Positions 40,327 through 50,610 of a DNA stretch of 64,000 nucleotides are shown in pieces. Position numbers and translations under genes: made by a program. How positions within the stretch are numbered: the first letter of the stretch is position 1; each line of letters begins with the position of its first letter. Under the pieces are notes generated by a model. That model was not told the DNA's origin and ran no database searches. It saw only the letters and a program-made list of their open reading frames with translations. The stretch comes from Burkholderia sp. Bp9142 (GTDB taxonomy: Bacteria > Pseudomonadota > Gammaproteobacteria > Burkholderiales > Burkholderiaceae). The stretch lies in the NCBI RefSeq assembly GCF_003853415.1, contig NZ_QTPP01000018.1, positions 1 through 64,000 on the forward strand, given 5' to 3'.

Positions 40327-41547
40327 ATGCCTGATTCCCGCTATCGCTGGGTGATTGTCGCTGCCGGCGGCCTGATGGGCTGCATCGCGATCGGCGCGAT
40401 GTTTTCGCTGCCCGTGTTCCTGCGGGCCATCGCACGCGACACCGGCTGGTCGATGACCGGCATTTCCGCCGCGATGACGCTCGGCTTCATTGCAATGGCG
40501 TTCGCGAGCATCGGCTGGGGCAGCCTGTCGGACCGCATCGGCACGCGCGCGGTGGTCGTGACGGGCGCCGTGCTGCTGTCGGCGAGCCTGGCGCTCGCGA
40601 GCCGTGCGCCGTCGCTGCTCGCGTTCCAGCTGATGTTCGGGCTGGCCGTCGGCGGCGCGACGGCCGCGGTGTTCGCGCCGATGATGGCATGCGTGACCGG
40701 CTGGTTCGACACGCACCGCAGCCTCGCGGTATCGCTGGTGTCGGCGGGCATGGGCATGGCGCCGATGACGATGTCGCCGCTCGCGGCCTGGCTCGTGTCG
40801 GGCCACGGCTGGCGCACGTCGATGCTGTTGATCGCCGCGCTGGCCGCCGTCGTGATGATTCCGGCGTCGCTGCTCGTGCGCCGTGCGCCGGCGCTCGACG
40901 GGCCGCACGTCGAGCCGGCGCCTGCAGGTGGGCCCGCGACCGCGCCGCTGTCGGTCGGCGGCGCGCTGCGTTCGCCGCAGTTCATCGTGCTGCTGCTGAC
41001 CAACTTCTTCTGCTGCGCGACGCACTCCGGCCCGATCTTCCATACGGTCAGCTACGCGGTGACCTGCGGGATCCCGCTGATCGCGGCTGTGTCGATCTAC
41101 AGCGTCGAGGGGCTCGCCGGCATGGGCGGGCGCATCGCGTTCGGACTGCTGGGCGATCGCCTCGGCGCGAAACGCATGCTGGTGGCGGGGCTGCTCGCGC
41201 AGGCGCTCGGCGCGCTCGGTTACTACTTCGTGCGCACGCTCGACGGGTTCTACGCGGTCGCGACGCTGTTCGGCTTCATCTATGCCGGCGTGATGCCGCT
41301 CTACGCGGTGCTCGCGCGCGAGAACTTCCCGCTGTGGATGATGGGCACCGTGATCGGCGGCTGCGCGATGGCCGGCAGCCTCGGGATGGCGGCGGGGCCG
41401 GTCGCCGGCGGCCTGATCGTCGATGCGCTGGGCAGCTACGGCTGGCTGTACCTCGGATCGTTCGCGATCGGCATCGGCGCGTTCCTCGTCGCGATGATGT
41501 TCCGGCCGTTTCCCAAGAAGGAGCGGTCGCAGCCGGTCGCCGCATGA
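40327..41547 (+). CDS. MFS transporter (oxalate/formate antiporter-like)
   Basis: The 406-residue protein has 12 predicted membrane segments; the loop 2-3 motif GWGSLSDRIGTRAVV and its repeat GRIAFGLLGDRLGAKRML are the major-facilitator signature. The overall pattern (MPDSRYRWVIVAAGGLMGCI) resembles the OFA/monocarboxylate group, but the substrate cannot be fixed. AAAGGAGA precedes ATG 40327. It stands alone between the gene-poor segment and the DUF1992 gene. Confidence 0.85.
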   Translation: MPDSRYRWVIVAAGGLMGCIAIGAMFSLPVFLRAIARDTGWSMTGISAAMTLGFIAMAFASIGWGSLSDRIGTRAVVVTGAVLLSASLALASRAPSLLAFQLMFGLAVGGATAAVFAPMMACVTGWFDTHRSLAVSLVSAGMGMAPMTMSPLAAWLVSGHGWRTSMLLIAALAAVVMIPASLLVRRAPALDGPHVEPAPAGGPATAPLSVGGALRSPQFIVLLLTNFFCCATHSGPIFHTVSYAVTCGIPLIAAVSIYSVEGLAGMGGRIAFGLLGDRLGAKRMLVAGLLAQALGALGYYFVRTLDGFYAVATLFGFIYAGVMPLYAVLARENFPLWMMGTVIGGCAMAGSLGMAAGPVAGGLIVDALGSYGWLYLGSFAIGIGAFLVAMMFRPFPKKERSQPVAA

Positions 41548-41819
41548 CCCGGCGGCGACGAAACGGCGATTTCGGCGAAACGACGTGCGCCGATCTGCCC
41601 GGACGAAAATAAAAAACGGGGTCGGACATCGCCCGTTCAAACCGCGCCAGATCCTCGCTGAGCCTGCTGCGGCGCAGCACAGCGGCAAGTCGCGGCGTTC
41701 GGCACGCATGCGCATCGATTCGGCCCCTAAAAAAACCGATGTCGAGCAACCCTTCGAAGGGCCTGTCATCCGCGCGTCACCCTGCTAGAATTCGGCTGCC
41801 GCATTGTTCCGATTGACTG
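41548..41819. other. Intergenic region before the DUF1992 gene
   Basis: No gene is seen. It contains a 12-bp palindrome cccttcgaaggg (41750-41761) and a TAGAAT -10-like hexamer about 30 bp before the DUF1992 start. An imperfect stem around 41617-41640 next to an A run could be a weak terminator on the minus strand. Confidence 0.4.
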
Positions 41820-42799
<980 letters not shown>

Positions 42800-42907
42800 G
42801 CGTTGCCGCCGCGCCCGTCGCCCGGAGCGGGGCGGCCCGCACGGTTCCGTGAACCGGAGACGGTTCGGACCCTCTAAGCAGGTTTGACGACCCCGATACC
42901 TTTCGCC

Positions 42908-43846
42908 ATGTCCTTCCAGTCCGCCGCGTCGTACACCATCCGCCTGCTGGCACCGTCCGGTTATCCGCATGATCCCGATGCGATCAATCGTGCGCTTGAA
43001 CGCCTGAGCGGCGCGCAGCATCGGATCGAGAACATCGAGGCGACGCAGCGCCGCTTTCAGCGTTTCGGCGGGACCGACGGCGAGCGGGCCGGCGACCTGA
43101 ACCGCCTGGCGGATCCGGAGCGCGCGCTGCCGGACATCGCGCTCGCGGTGCGCGGCGGCTACGGCGCCGCGCGCATCCTGCACGGACTCGACTATCGCGG
43201 GCTCGAGCGCCGCCTGCGCGACCAGCCGATCGTGCTCGTGGGTCACAGCGACTTCACCGCGGTCCAGCTCGCGCTATACGCGAAGGCGCGCATCAAGACC
43301 TTCGGCGGCCCGATGCTGTCGGCCGACTTCGGCGCGGAAACGCCGAGCGACTTCACGATGCGGCACTTCTGGCAGACGCTGTCGCAGCCGACCACGACGA
43401 TCATCGCCGAAGCGCCGCAGGTGCAGACCGTGAACGTGACGGGCACGCTGTGGGGCGGCAACCTCGCGATCCTCACGTCGCTCGTCGGCACGCCGTACAT
43501 GCCCGATATCGAAGGCGGCATCCTGTTCGTCGAGGATGTGAACGAACAGCCGTTCCGGATCGAACGGATGATCTACCAGCTGCACCTGTCGGGGCTGCTC
43601 GCGCGCCAGCAGGCGCTCGTGCTCGGGCAGTTTACCGGCGCGCGGCCGTTCGAGTACGACAACGGCTACGACATGCAGGCGATGATCGACCAGGTGCGCT
43701 CGGTGGTCGGCATCCCGGTCGTCACGGGGCTGCAGTTCGGTCACGTGCCGGACCTGCTGACGCTGCCGTTCGGCGCGCAGGCGCAACTCGTCGCGAATGC
43801 GCACGGCTTCCGGCTGACGCTGTCGGACTATCCGCATCTCGGCTGA
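42908..43846 (+). CDS. ldcA: LD-carboxypeptidase (S66 family)
   Basis: Removes the terminal D-Ala from murein tetrapeptides during peptidoglycan recycling. The 312-residue product has the S66 catalytic triad in context: Ser114 in VGHSDFTAVQ, Glu209 in LFVEDVNEQPF and His279 in LQFGHVPD. ATG 42908 fits the family start (RLLAPSGYP close to the N-terminus); a TTG at 42884 would add eight residues with no better ribosome site. A terminator follows. Confidence 0.92.
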   Translation: MSFQSAASYTIRLLAPSGYPHDPDAINRALERLSGAQHRIENIEATQRRFQRFGGTDGERAGDLNRLADPERALPDIALAVRGGYGAARILHGLDYRGLERRLRDQPIVLVGHSDFTAVQLALYAKARIKTFGGPMLSADFGAETPSDFTMRHFWQTLSQPTTTIIAEAPQVQTVNVTGTLWGGNLAILTSLVGTPYMPDIEGGILFVEDVNEQPFRIERMIYQLHLSGLLARQQALVLGQFTGARPFEYDNGYDMQAMIDQVRSVVGIPVVTGLQFGHVPDLLTLPFGAQAQLVANAHGFRLTLSDYPHLG

Positions 43847-43864
43847 GCCGGGCAGGTACCATCG

Positions 43865-43888
43865 AAAGGCGGGGTTTCCCGCCTTTTT
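43865..43888 (+). terminator. Intrinsic terminator of ldcA
   Basis: aaaggcggg (43865-43873) pairs with cccgccttt (43878-43886), followed by further T. It is 19 bp after the stop codon. Confidence 0.88.
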
Positions 43889-44153
43889 CTTCAAGTAAAT
43901 GTGCAACTAACGGTCAGAAATTTTCGTCGGCATCAATCGGATGGCGTCGTCGCATGCACCATTTTTGTCAACAAAATGACCGGGAGGGTATACACCGTGA
44001 GCCGCCTTGGATAAGCATGGGAGCCTTGATGTGCCTGGATTTCGTGCGCCGCGCACGGATCTGGTACGACGGGGTGCACACCAATTGTGCGCATTTCCGG
44101 AAAAGAATTGTTGACAATCTTTATGTCCATCCTAGGATGAGGACCATCACACG
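43889..44153. promoter_or_regulatory. Control region of the GntR-led purine/allantoin operon
   Basis: No gene here. TTGTCAACAA (43965-43974) and its exact reverse complement TTGTTGACAA (44108-44117) lie 143 bp apart. The second overlaps a TTGACA -35 hexamer (44111-44116) that is 16 bp from TAGGAT (44133-44138). A 12-bp palindrome catcctaggatg (44128-44139) covers the -10. This arrangement fits an autorepressed GntR promoter; the assignment is inference. Confidence 0.6.
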
Positions 44154-44858
44154 ATGCAGATCATGAACGAGCCCGATTCCCATCCGTCCGGCACCGCCGG
44201 TCCCGAAGCGATCGCCGAGCGGATTCGCACCGCGATCCTCGAGCATCGGCTCGCGCCCGGCGCGAAGCTGACGGAGGCGCAGCTCTGCGACGTGTTCGGC
44301 GTGAAGCGCGGGACGATCCGGCAGGCGCTCGCGCAGCTCGCGGCCGACAAGCTGGTCGATCTCGAGCCGAACCGAGGGGCATTTGTCGCGAGTCCGACGC
44401 TGCAGGACGTGCACGAGGTGTTCGAGATGCGCAGGATCATCGAGCTGGCGGTCGTCGAGCGGCTCGCGACGGGACCGGGCGCGAAGCGGCTGAAGGGCGT
44501 CGCCGCGCTGATCGACAAGGAACGCAAGGCGTTCGAGCGGCACGACTTCGCAGCGTGGATCCGCCTGTCGGGCGAATTCCATACGGCGCTCGCGGCGCTG
44601 ATGGGCAACGCGACGCTCTGCGAGTGCCTCGACGGGCTGGTCGCACGCTCGACGTTGATGTCGGCACTGTACGAATCGCACGGGCGCAGCCCGTGCTCGT
44701 TCGACGATCACGACGAGATCCTGACCGCGCTGGAGGCGGGGGATCCGAAGCGGGCGGCGGCGCTGATGGCGCACCACCTGCAGCATGTCGAACTGAAGAT
44801 GCTGGACCGGCCCGCGCAAGGGCAGGTCGATTTGCGCGAAGTGTTCGGCGGCGCCTGA
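44154..44858 (+). CDS. GntR-family (FCD) transcriptional regulator
   Basis: The 234-residue regulator has an N-terminal winged helix (about 18-80, with LTEAQLCDVFGVKRGTIRQA) and a C-terminal all-helical FCD ligand domain (about 90-225) with metal/ligand histidines in GEFHTAL and ALMAHHLQHVE. It starts the plus-strand run NCS1 permease, racemase, PuuE, UraD, Alc, AllA, so it probably controls that operon in response to a purine-ring intermediate. The two TTGTYRACAA sites upstream are candidate operators. Confidence 0.88.
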   Translation: MQIMNEPDSHPSGTAGPEAIAERIRTAILEHRLAPGAKLTEAQLCDVFGVKRGTIRQALAQLAADKLVDLEPNRGAFVASPTLQDVHEVFEMRRIIELAVVERLATGPGAKRLKGVAALIDKERKAFERHDFAAWIRLSGEFHTALAALMGNATLCECLDGLVARSTLMSALYESHGRSPCSFDDHDEILTALEAGDPKRAAALMAHHLQHVELKMLDRPAQGQVDLREVFGGA

Positions 44859-45007
44859 GCGGCGACGCGAACCGGCCCGCGCGCCATACGACGAGAGCAA
44901 TGCAGGCCGGCGGTTCGCGCCGCCGGCCGCCAGTCCGACTCCGGGAAACGATCCGGAGCGATATCGATGGCGGTGGAGCGGCCGTTCGGCCGCGTCAAGG
45001 AGAAGTC

Positions 45008-46492
45008 ATGGCTCAGTTCAGTGTGGCGCACGACAGCGCGTATCCGGCGGAAGAAGGCGGCGAGGGCGGCGGCCCCGCGATGCCTGACGGTTACAGTCAA
45101 CGTTTGTATAACGAAGATTTGGCACCCCTGAAGAATCAGACATGGGGGGCGTACAACATCTTCGCGTTCTGGATGTCGGACGTGCACAGCGTCGGCGGCT
45201 ACGTGTTCGCGGGCAGCCTGTTCGCGCTCGGGCTGACGAGCTGGCAGGTGCTGATCGCGCTGATCGTCGGCATCACGATCGTGAACCGGCTGTGCAACCT
45301 GATCGCGCGGCCGAGCCAGCAGATCGGCGTGCCGTATCCGGTCGCGTGCCGCGCGACGTTCGGCGTGCTCGGCGCGAACGTGCCGGCCGTGATCCGCGGG
45401 CTGATCGCGATCGCGTGGTACGGCATCCAGACCTATCTCGCGTCCAGCGCGCTCGTGATCGTCGTGCTGAAATTCTTTCCGCAATGGCTGCCGTATGCGG
45501 ACGTCCATCGCTACGGTTTCCTCGGGCTGTCGGCGGTCGGCTGGGCCGGCTTCATGCTGCTGTGGGTGCTGCAGGCGTTCGTGTTCTGGAACGGGATGGA
45601 GACGATCAAGAAGTTCATCGACTTCGCGGGCCCGGCCGTCTACGTCGTGATGTTCATCCTGGCCGGCTACATGGTGTGGCGCGCGGGCTGGCGCAATATC
45701 GGCCTCAACCTCGGCGGCGTCAAGTATCACGGCGCGGAAGTGATTCCGGTGATGATCACGGCCGTGTCGCTCGTCGTGTCGTACTTCTCCGGGCCGATGC
45801 TGAATTTCGGCGACTTCTCGCGCTACTGCCGCTCGTTCGGCGAGGTGAAGCGCGGCAACTTCTGGGGGCTGCCGGTCAACTTCCTCGCGTTCTCGCTCGT
45901 CACGGTGATCACGACGGCCGCGACGCTGCCGGTGTTCGGCGAACTCATCACGGACCCCGTCGAAACGGTGGGCCGCATCGACCATCCGACCGCGGTGATT
46001 CTCGGCGCGCTGACGTTCACGATCGCCACGATCGGCATCAATATCGTCGCGAACTTCGTGTCGCCCGCGTTCGACTTCTCGAACGTCGCGCCGCGGCTGA
46101 TCAGCTGGCGCGCGGGCGGGATGCTCGCGGCCGTCGCGTCGATCTTCATCACGCCGTGGAACCTGTTCAACAACCCGGCCGTGATCCACTACACGCTCGA
46201 CGTGCTCGGCGCATTCATCGGCCCGCTGTACGGCGTGCTGATCGCCGACTTCTACCTCGTCAAGCGCGGCCGGCTCGTGCGCGACGACCTGTATACGATG
46301 TCGGAGCGCGGCACCTACTGGTACACGGGCGGCGTGAACCGTCGGGCGCTCGCCGCGCTGCTGCCGGCCGCGGTGATCGCCGTCATCTGCGTGATGGTGC
46401 CGGGCTGGCAGGCCGCCGCGAACTTCTCGTGGTTCATCGGCGCGGGGCTCGGTTTCGTGTTCTACCGGCTGCTCGTGAGCACGAAGGCCTGA
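45008..46492 (+). CDS. NCS1-family nucleobase/allantoin permease
   Basis: The 494-residue inner membrane transporter has about 12 segments and the NCS1 hallmark NIFAFWMSDVHSVGGYVFAG in the first helices, then CRATFGVLGANVPAVIRGL and GVLIADFYLVKRGRL. The family moves uracil, allantoin, hydantoin, cytosine or purines with Na+ or H+; next to allantoin genes, allantoin, hydantoin or urate is likely. The frame is open further upstream, but ATG 45008 follows AAGGAGAAG and gives the standard length. Confidence 0.9.
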   Translation: MAQFSVAHDSAYPAEEGGEGGGPAMPDGYSQRLYNEDLAPLKNQTWGAYNIFAFWMSDVHSVGGYVFAGSLFALGLTSWQVLIALIVGITIVNRLCNLIARPSQQIGVPYPVACRATFGVLGANVPAVIRGLIAIAWYGIQTYLASSALVIVVLKFFPQWLPYADVHRYGFLGLSAVGWAGFMLLWVLQAFVFWNGMETIKKFIDFAGPAVYVVMFILAGYMVWRAGWRNIGLNLGGVKYHGAEVIPVMITAVSLVVSYFSGPMLNFGDFSRYCRSFGEVKRGNFWGLPVNFLAFSLVTVITTAATLPVFGELITDPVETVGRIDHPTAVILGALTFTIATIGINIVANFVSPAFDFSNVAPRLISWRAGGMLAAVASIFITPWNLFNNPAVIHYTLDVLGAFIGPLYGVLIADFYLVKRGRLVRDDLYTMSERGTYWYTGGVNRRALAALLPAAVIAVICVMVPGWQAAANFSWFIGAGLGFVFYRLLVSTKA

Positions 46493-46502
46493 GGCGCGCG
46501 CG

Positions 46503-47339
46503 ATGAAGATCAAGCTGATCAATCCGAACACGACGCAGCGGATGACCGATGCAATGGGCCGCTGCGCGCGCGAAGTCGCGGCGGCAGGCACGGAGATCGT
46601 CGCGGTGAGCCCGCCGATGGGGCCGCCGTCGATCGAAGGCTATTACGACGAGGCGCTGGCGACGCCCGGCCTCTTGGCCGAGATCGCGCAGGGCGAGCGC
46701 GACGGTTGCGATGCGTACGTGATCGCGTGTTTCGGCGATCCGGGCCTTTATGCGGCGCGCGAGGTCGCGCGCGGGCCGGTGATCGGGATCGCCGAGGCGG
46801 CGATGCACGCGGCGAGCGTGCTCGCGCCGGGCTTCTCGGTCGTCACGACGCTCGCGCGCACCTGCGGGATGGCATGGCATCTCGCCGAGCGCTACGGGAT
46901 GAAGCGGTTCTGCCGCAACGTGCGCGCGACCGACGTCGCGGTGCTCGAGCTCGACCGGCCAGGCTCGGCCGCGCGGCGGATCATCGTCGACGAATGCCGG
47001 CGCGCGCTCGACGAGGACGGCGCCGACGCGATCGTGCTCGGCTGTGCGGGGATGGCCGAATTCGCGCACGAGATCGAGCAGCAGATCGGCGCGCCGGTGG
47101 TGGAAGGCGTGACGGCAGCCGTCAAGTGGGCCGAGGCGCTCGTGGCGCTGCGCCTCGCGACCGCGAAGCGCGGCGACTATGCGCGGCCGCTGCCGAAGCG
47201 CTACGACGGCGAATTCGAGCGTTTCAGCCCGCCGGACGACGCCTCGGCGGCCGTGCCGGGGGCCGCCCCGGCGCGCAGCGGGATCGCCGCACCGGAACCG
47301 ATCCCGACTTTGCCGCAACCGCACATACACGCCGTCTGA
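46503..47339 (+). CDS. Hydantoin/allantoin racemase (Asp/Glu racemase superfamily)
   Basis: The 278-residue protein starts MKIKLINPNTTQRMTDAM, the signature of the HyuE/HpxA/DcgA racemase family, with the two catalytic cysteines in VIACFGDPG and VLGCAGMAEF. Located between an allantoin-type permease and PuuE, it most likely interconverts R- and S-allantoin. The Pro/Ala-rich C-terminal extension after about residue 240 is not part of the fold. It begins 11 bp after the permease gene. Confidence 0.85.
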   Translation: MKIKLINPNTTQRMTDAMGRCAREVAAAGTEIVAVSPPMGPPSIEGYYDEALATPGLLAEIAQGERDGCDAYVIACFGDPGLYAAREVARGPVIGIAEAAMHAASVLAPGFSVVTTLARTCGMAWHLAERYGMKRFCRNVRATDVAVLELDRPGSAARRIIVDECRRALDEDGADAIVLGCAGMAEFAHEIEQQIGAPVVEGVTAAVKWAEALVALRLATAKRGDYARPLPKRYDGEFERFSPPDDASAAVPGAAPARSGIAAPEPIPTLPQPHIHAV

Positions 47340-47489
47340 CATGCACTATCTGCGCGGCTGTATGGGCGCGTATGCACCTTTTCGCTACACTGGGCCGTCA
47401 TCGCATCGGCCCGCGCGGCCGGCCTCCGGCACCCGCGCGGGCCGATGCGAACCCATTATCCCAGCAAGCTATCGCCGCACTTCGAACCC

Positions 47490-48443
47490 ATGTCACTCGA
47501 TCCCAACTATCCTCGCGACCTGATCGGCTATGGCCGCCATCCCGTGCAGGCGAACTGGCCCGGGCGTGCCCGCGTCGCCGTGCAATTCGTCCTGAACTAC
47601 GAGGAGGGCGGCGAGAACTGCGTGCTGCACGGCGACCCGGGCTCCGAGCAGTTCCTGTCCGAAATTGTCGGCGCGGCCGCGTATCCGGACCGCCACATGA
47701 GCATGGAGTCGATCTACGAATACGGTTCGCGTGCCGGCGTGTGGCGCATCCTGCGCGAATTCGAGAAGCGCGGGCTGCCGCTGACGGTATTCGGCGTCGG
47801 CATGGCGATCGAGCGCCATCCGGAACTCGCGCGTGCGTTCGTCGAGCTCGGTCATGAGATCGCGTGCCATGGCTGGCGCTGGATCCACTACCAGGGCATG
47901 ACGCCCGAGCTCGAGGCCGAGCACATGCGTCTCGGGATGGAGGCGATCGAGCGCGTGACGGGCGAGCGTCCGCTCGGCTGGTACACCGGCCGCGACAGCC
48001 CGAACACGCACCGTCTCGTCGCGGAATACGGCGGCTTCCTGTACGACTCGGACAACTATGGCGACGACCTGCCGTTCTGGATGGACGTCGAGGTGTCGGG
48101 CGGCGGCACGTCGCCGCAGCTGATCGTCCCGTACACGCTCGATACGAACGACATGCGCTTCGCGACGCCGCAGGGCTTCAACACCGGCGATCACTTCTTC
48201 GATTACCTGCGCGACGCGTTCGACGTGCTGTACGCGGAGGGCGACGAGGCGCCGAAGATGCTGTCGATCGGCATGCACTGCCGTCTGCTCGGCCGTCCGG
48301 GACGTTTCCGCGGGCTGCAGCGGTTCCTCGACCACATCGAGAAGCACGATCGCGTATGGGTGACGCGCCGTGTCGATATCGCGCGTCATTGGCGTGAGCA
48401 TCATCCGTATCAGCCCAATCATCGAAACGAAGGGAAAGCATGA
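47490..48443 (+). CDS. puuE: Allantoinase PuuE (polysaccharide-deacetylase-like)
   Basis: Metal-independent allantoinase that opens S-allantoin to allantoate. The 317-residue product has the NodB-like fold with VQFVLNYEEGGENC, the region GHEIACHGWRWIHYQ and WYTGRDSPNTHRL, diagnostic of PuuE rather than of sugar deacetylases or the zinc allantoinase AllB. ATG 47490 (MSLDPNYPRDLIGYG) is the conserved start; an ATG at 47445 would add an unrelated peptide. The 150-bp gap upstream may hold a secondary promoter. Confidence 0.93.
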   Translation: MSLDPNYPRDLIGYGRHPVQANWPGRARVAVQFVLNYEEGGENCVLHGDPGSEQFLSEIVGAAAYPDRHMSMESIYEYGSRAGVWRILREFEKRGLPLTVFGVGMAIERHPELARAFVELGHEIACHGWRWIHYQGMTPELEAEHMRLGMEAIERVTGERPLGWYTGRDSPNTHRLVAEYGGFLYDSDNYGDDLPFWMDVEVSGGGTSPQLIVPYTLDTNDMRFATPQGFNTGDHFFDYLRDAFDVLYAEGDEAPKMLSIGMHCRLLGRPGRFRGLQRFLDHIEKHDRVWVTRRVDIARHWREHHPYQPNHRNEGKA

Positions 48444-48961
48444 AGGCGATGCGTTACACGTTGGATCAACTGAACACGATGGCGCCGAGCGCATTCGTCG
48501 CGGCGCTGTCGGGGATCTTCGAACATTCGCCGTGGGTGGCCGAGGTTGCCGCGGGCGAGCGGCCGTTCGCGAGCATCGACGCGCTGCACAAGACGATGTC
48601 GAATGCGGTCGAGACGGGCGGCGAAGTGCGCCAGCTCGCGCTGATCAACGCGCACCCGGAGCTGGCCGGCAAGGCCGCCGTGCGCGGCGAGCTGACGGCC
48701 GAGTCGACGCGCGAGCAGAGCGGCGCGGGTCTCGGCCAGTGCACGCAGGAAGAATTCGACAAGCTGCTGACGCTGAACCGCACGTATCGCGAGAAGTTCG
48801 GCTTCCCGTTCATCCTTGCGGTGCGCGGCTATGACCGGCACGGCATCATCGCGAACTTCGAGTCGCGCGTGAATCATTCGCGCACCGAGGAACTGCGCAC
48901 GAGCCTCGACCAGATCTACCGGATCGCGCGCTTCCGCCTCGACGACCTGATCGACGCCTGA
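48440..48961 (+). CDS. uraD: OHCU decarboxylase UraD
   Basis: Decarboxylates 2-oxo-4-hydroxy-4-carboxy-5-ureidoimidazoline to S-allantoin, the third step of urate breakdown. The 173-residue product has [16 protein letters not shown] with the catalytic histidine and the family's [18 protein letters not shown]. The start overlaps the puuE stop (ATGA). Helical throughout. Confidence 0.93.
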   Translation: MKAMRYTLDQLNTMAPSAFVAALSGIFEHSPWVAEVAAGERPFASIDALHKTMSNAVETGGEVRQLALINAHPELAGKAAVRGELTAESTREQSGAGLGQCTQEEFDKLLTLNRTYREKFGFPFILAVRGYDRHGIIANFESRVNHSRTEELRTSLDQIYRIARFRLDDLIDA

Positions 48962-49023
48962 CCCCGCAACACGGCCTGCTGCATCGCAGCGGCCCGATCG
49001 CTTTACTGAAACAAGGAAACATC

Positions 49024-50037
49024 ATGGCTGTTCCGCTTCTCGATCCCGATGCACCCGATTTCACGCGGCGCTACGTGAACCTCGCCGACCCGCGTCTCGG
49101 CGCGCAGGCGCTCGAGGCCAGCGACGACTTCTTCGCGCCGAAGGACCGGATGCTGAACCCCGAGCCGGCCGTGTTCATCCCCGGCAAGTACGACGACCAC
49201 GGCAAATGGATGGACGGCTGGGAGACGCGCCGCAAGCGCACGACCGGCTATGACTGGTGCATCGTCAAGCTCGCGCGGCCGGGCGTGATCAAGGGTTTCG
49301 ACATCGACACGAGCCACTTCACCGGCAACTTCCCGCCGGCCGCGTCGATCGAGGCCGCGTTCGTGGCCGACGGCGCGCCGACGCATGCGACCGAGTGGGT
49401 CGAGATCGTGCCGTCGACTACACTGCAGGGCAACAGCCATCACTACGTCGCGGCGAGCGACGCCCGCGCGTTCACGCACCTGCGGGTGAACATCTATCCG
49501 GACGGCGGCATCGCGCGCCTGCGCGTGTACGGCCAGCCGCAGCTCGACTGGGCCGGCGCGAGCGCGACCGAGCGGTTCGACCTCGCGGCGATGGAGAACG
49601 GCGGCTACGTGGTGGCCGCGAACAACCAGCACTTCGGCGTCGTGTCGAACCTGCTGCTGCCGGGCCGTGGCGTGAACATGGGCGACGGCTGGGAAACCCG
49701 CCGCCGCCGCGAACCGGGCAACGACTGGGCGATCATCGCGCTCGCGCAGCCGGGCGTGATCCGCAAGATCGAAGTCGACACCGCGTTCTTCAAGGGCAAC
49801 TATCCGGACCGCTGCTCGATCCAGGCCGCGTACGTGTCGGGCGGCACCGACAGCTCGCTGATCACGCAGTCGATGTTCTGGCCGGTGCTGCTCGGCGAAC
49901 AGAAGCTGCAGATGGACAAGCAGCACGACTTCGAACACGAAATCGCATCGCTGGGCCCGGTGACCCACGTGCGCCTGAACATCATTCCGGACGGCGGCGT
50001 ATCGCGCCTGCGTCTGTGGGGGACGCTCGACAAATGA
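49024..50037 (+). CDS. alc: Allantoicase
   Basis: Hydrolyses allantoate to S-ureidoglycolate and urea. The 337 residues form two internal repeats of a jelly-roll domain: [19 protein letters not shown] with [20 protein letters not shown] in the first half, and [18 protein letters not shown] with [20 protein letters not shown] in the second, as in all allantoicases. AAGGAAAC precedes the ATG. Its stop overlaps the allA start. Confidence 0.95.
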   Translation: MAVPLLDPDAPDFTRRYVNLADPRLGAQALEASDDFFAPKDRMLNPEPAVFIPGKYDDHGKWMDGWETRRKRTTGYDWCIVKLARPGVIKGFDIDTSHFTGNFPPAASIEAAFVADGAPTHATEWVEIVPSTTLQGNSHHYVAASDARAFTHLRVNIYPDGGIARLRVYGQPQLDWAGASATERFDLAAMENGGYVVAANNQHFGVVSNLLLPGRGVNMGDGWETRRRREPGNDWAIIALAQPGVIRKIEVDTAFFKGNYPDRCSIQAAYVSGGTDSSLITQSMFWPVLLGEQKLQMDKQHDFEHEIASLGPVTHVRLNIIPDGGVSRLRLWGTLDK

Positions 50038-50546
50038 AGACGCTTGCCATCGAACCGCTGACCCGGGAAGCGTTCGCGCCGTTCGGCGACGTGATCGAAA
50101 CCGAAGGCGCGAAGCAGATTCCGATCAACCTCGGCACGACGATCCGCTTTCACGATCTCGCGACAGTCGACGTGACCGACGAAGACGGCCGCACGCTCGT
50201 CAACCTGTTCCGCGGCCAGCCGCGCACGCTGCCGTTCGAGGTCAAGATGCTCGAGCGCCATCCGCTCGGCAGCCAGGCATTCGTGCCGCTGAACGACCAG
50301 CCGTATCTCGTCGTCGTCGCGCCGGCGGGCGATCTCGATCCGTCGAAGATCCGCGCGTTCGTGACGAGCGGGTGGCAGGGCGTCAACTATGCAAAGGGCG
50401 TGTGGCATCACCCGCTGATCGCGCTGGGCGGCGTCAGCGACTTCATCGTCGTCGATCGCGGCGGTGACGGCCTGAACCTGAACGAGCAGGACCTGCAGGA
50501 ATCGCTGTGGCTCAGCGAGGACGCGCTGGATGCGCTGACGGCCTGA
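50034..50546 (+). CDS. allA: Ureidoglycolate lyase AllA
   Basis: Splits S-ureidoglycolate into glyoxylate and urea. The 170-residue cupin-fold product starts [20 protein letters not shown] and contains [15 protein letters not shown] and [14 protein letters not shown], the AllA signature. ATG 50034 overlaps the allantoicase stop (ATGA), closing the plus-strand operon; a terminator follows 37 bp later. Confidence 0.94.
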   Translation: MKTLAIEPLTREAFAPFGDVIETEGAKQIPINLGTTIRFHDLATVDVTDEDGRTLVNLFRGQPRTLPFEVKMLERHPLGSQAFVPLNDQPYLVVVAPAGDLDPSKIRAFVTSGWQGVNYAKGVWHHPLIALGGVSDFIVVDRGGDGLNLNEQDLQESLWLSEDALDALTA

Positions 50547-50583
50547 GCGTTCGGCTCGCGCAGTCATGACGGCGTTCGACGAA

Positions 50584-50610
50584 ACCCGCGCACGGTGCGC
50601 GGGTTTTTTT
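50584..50610. terminator. Intrinsic terminator shared by allA and the converging LysR gene
   Basis: A 9-bp perfect stem (acccgcgca with tgcgcgggt, loop CGG) is followed by TTTTTT on the plus strand; on the left is AAA. The stop codon of the minus-strand LysR gene (50611-50609) uses the end of the T tract. Confidence 0.9.

Noticed and set aside
44101..44120. Sigma-54 promoter for the GntR operon
   Set aside because: The GG/GC spacing is absent; a sigma-70-type TTGACA/TAGGAT pair fits better.
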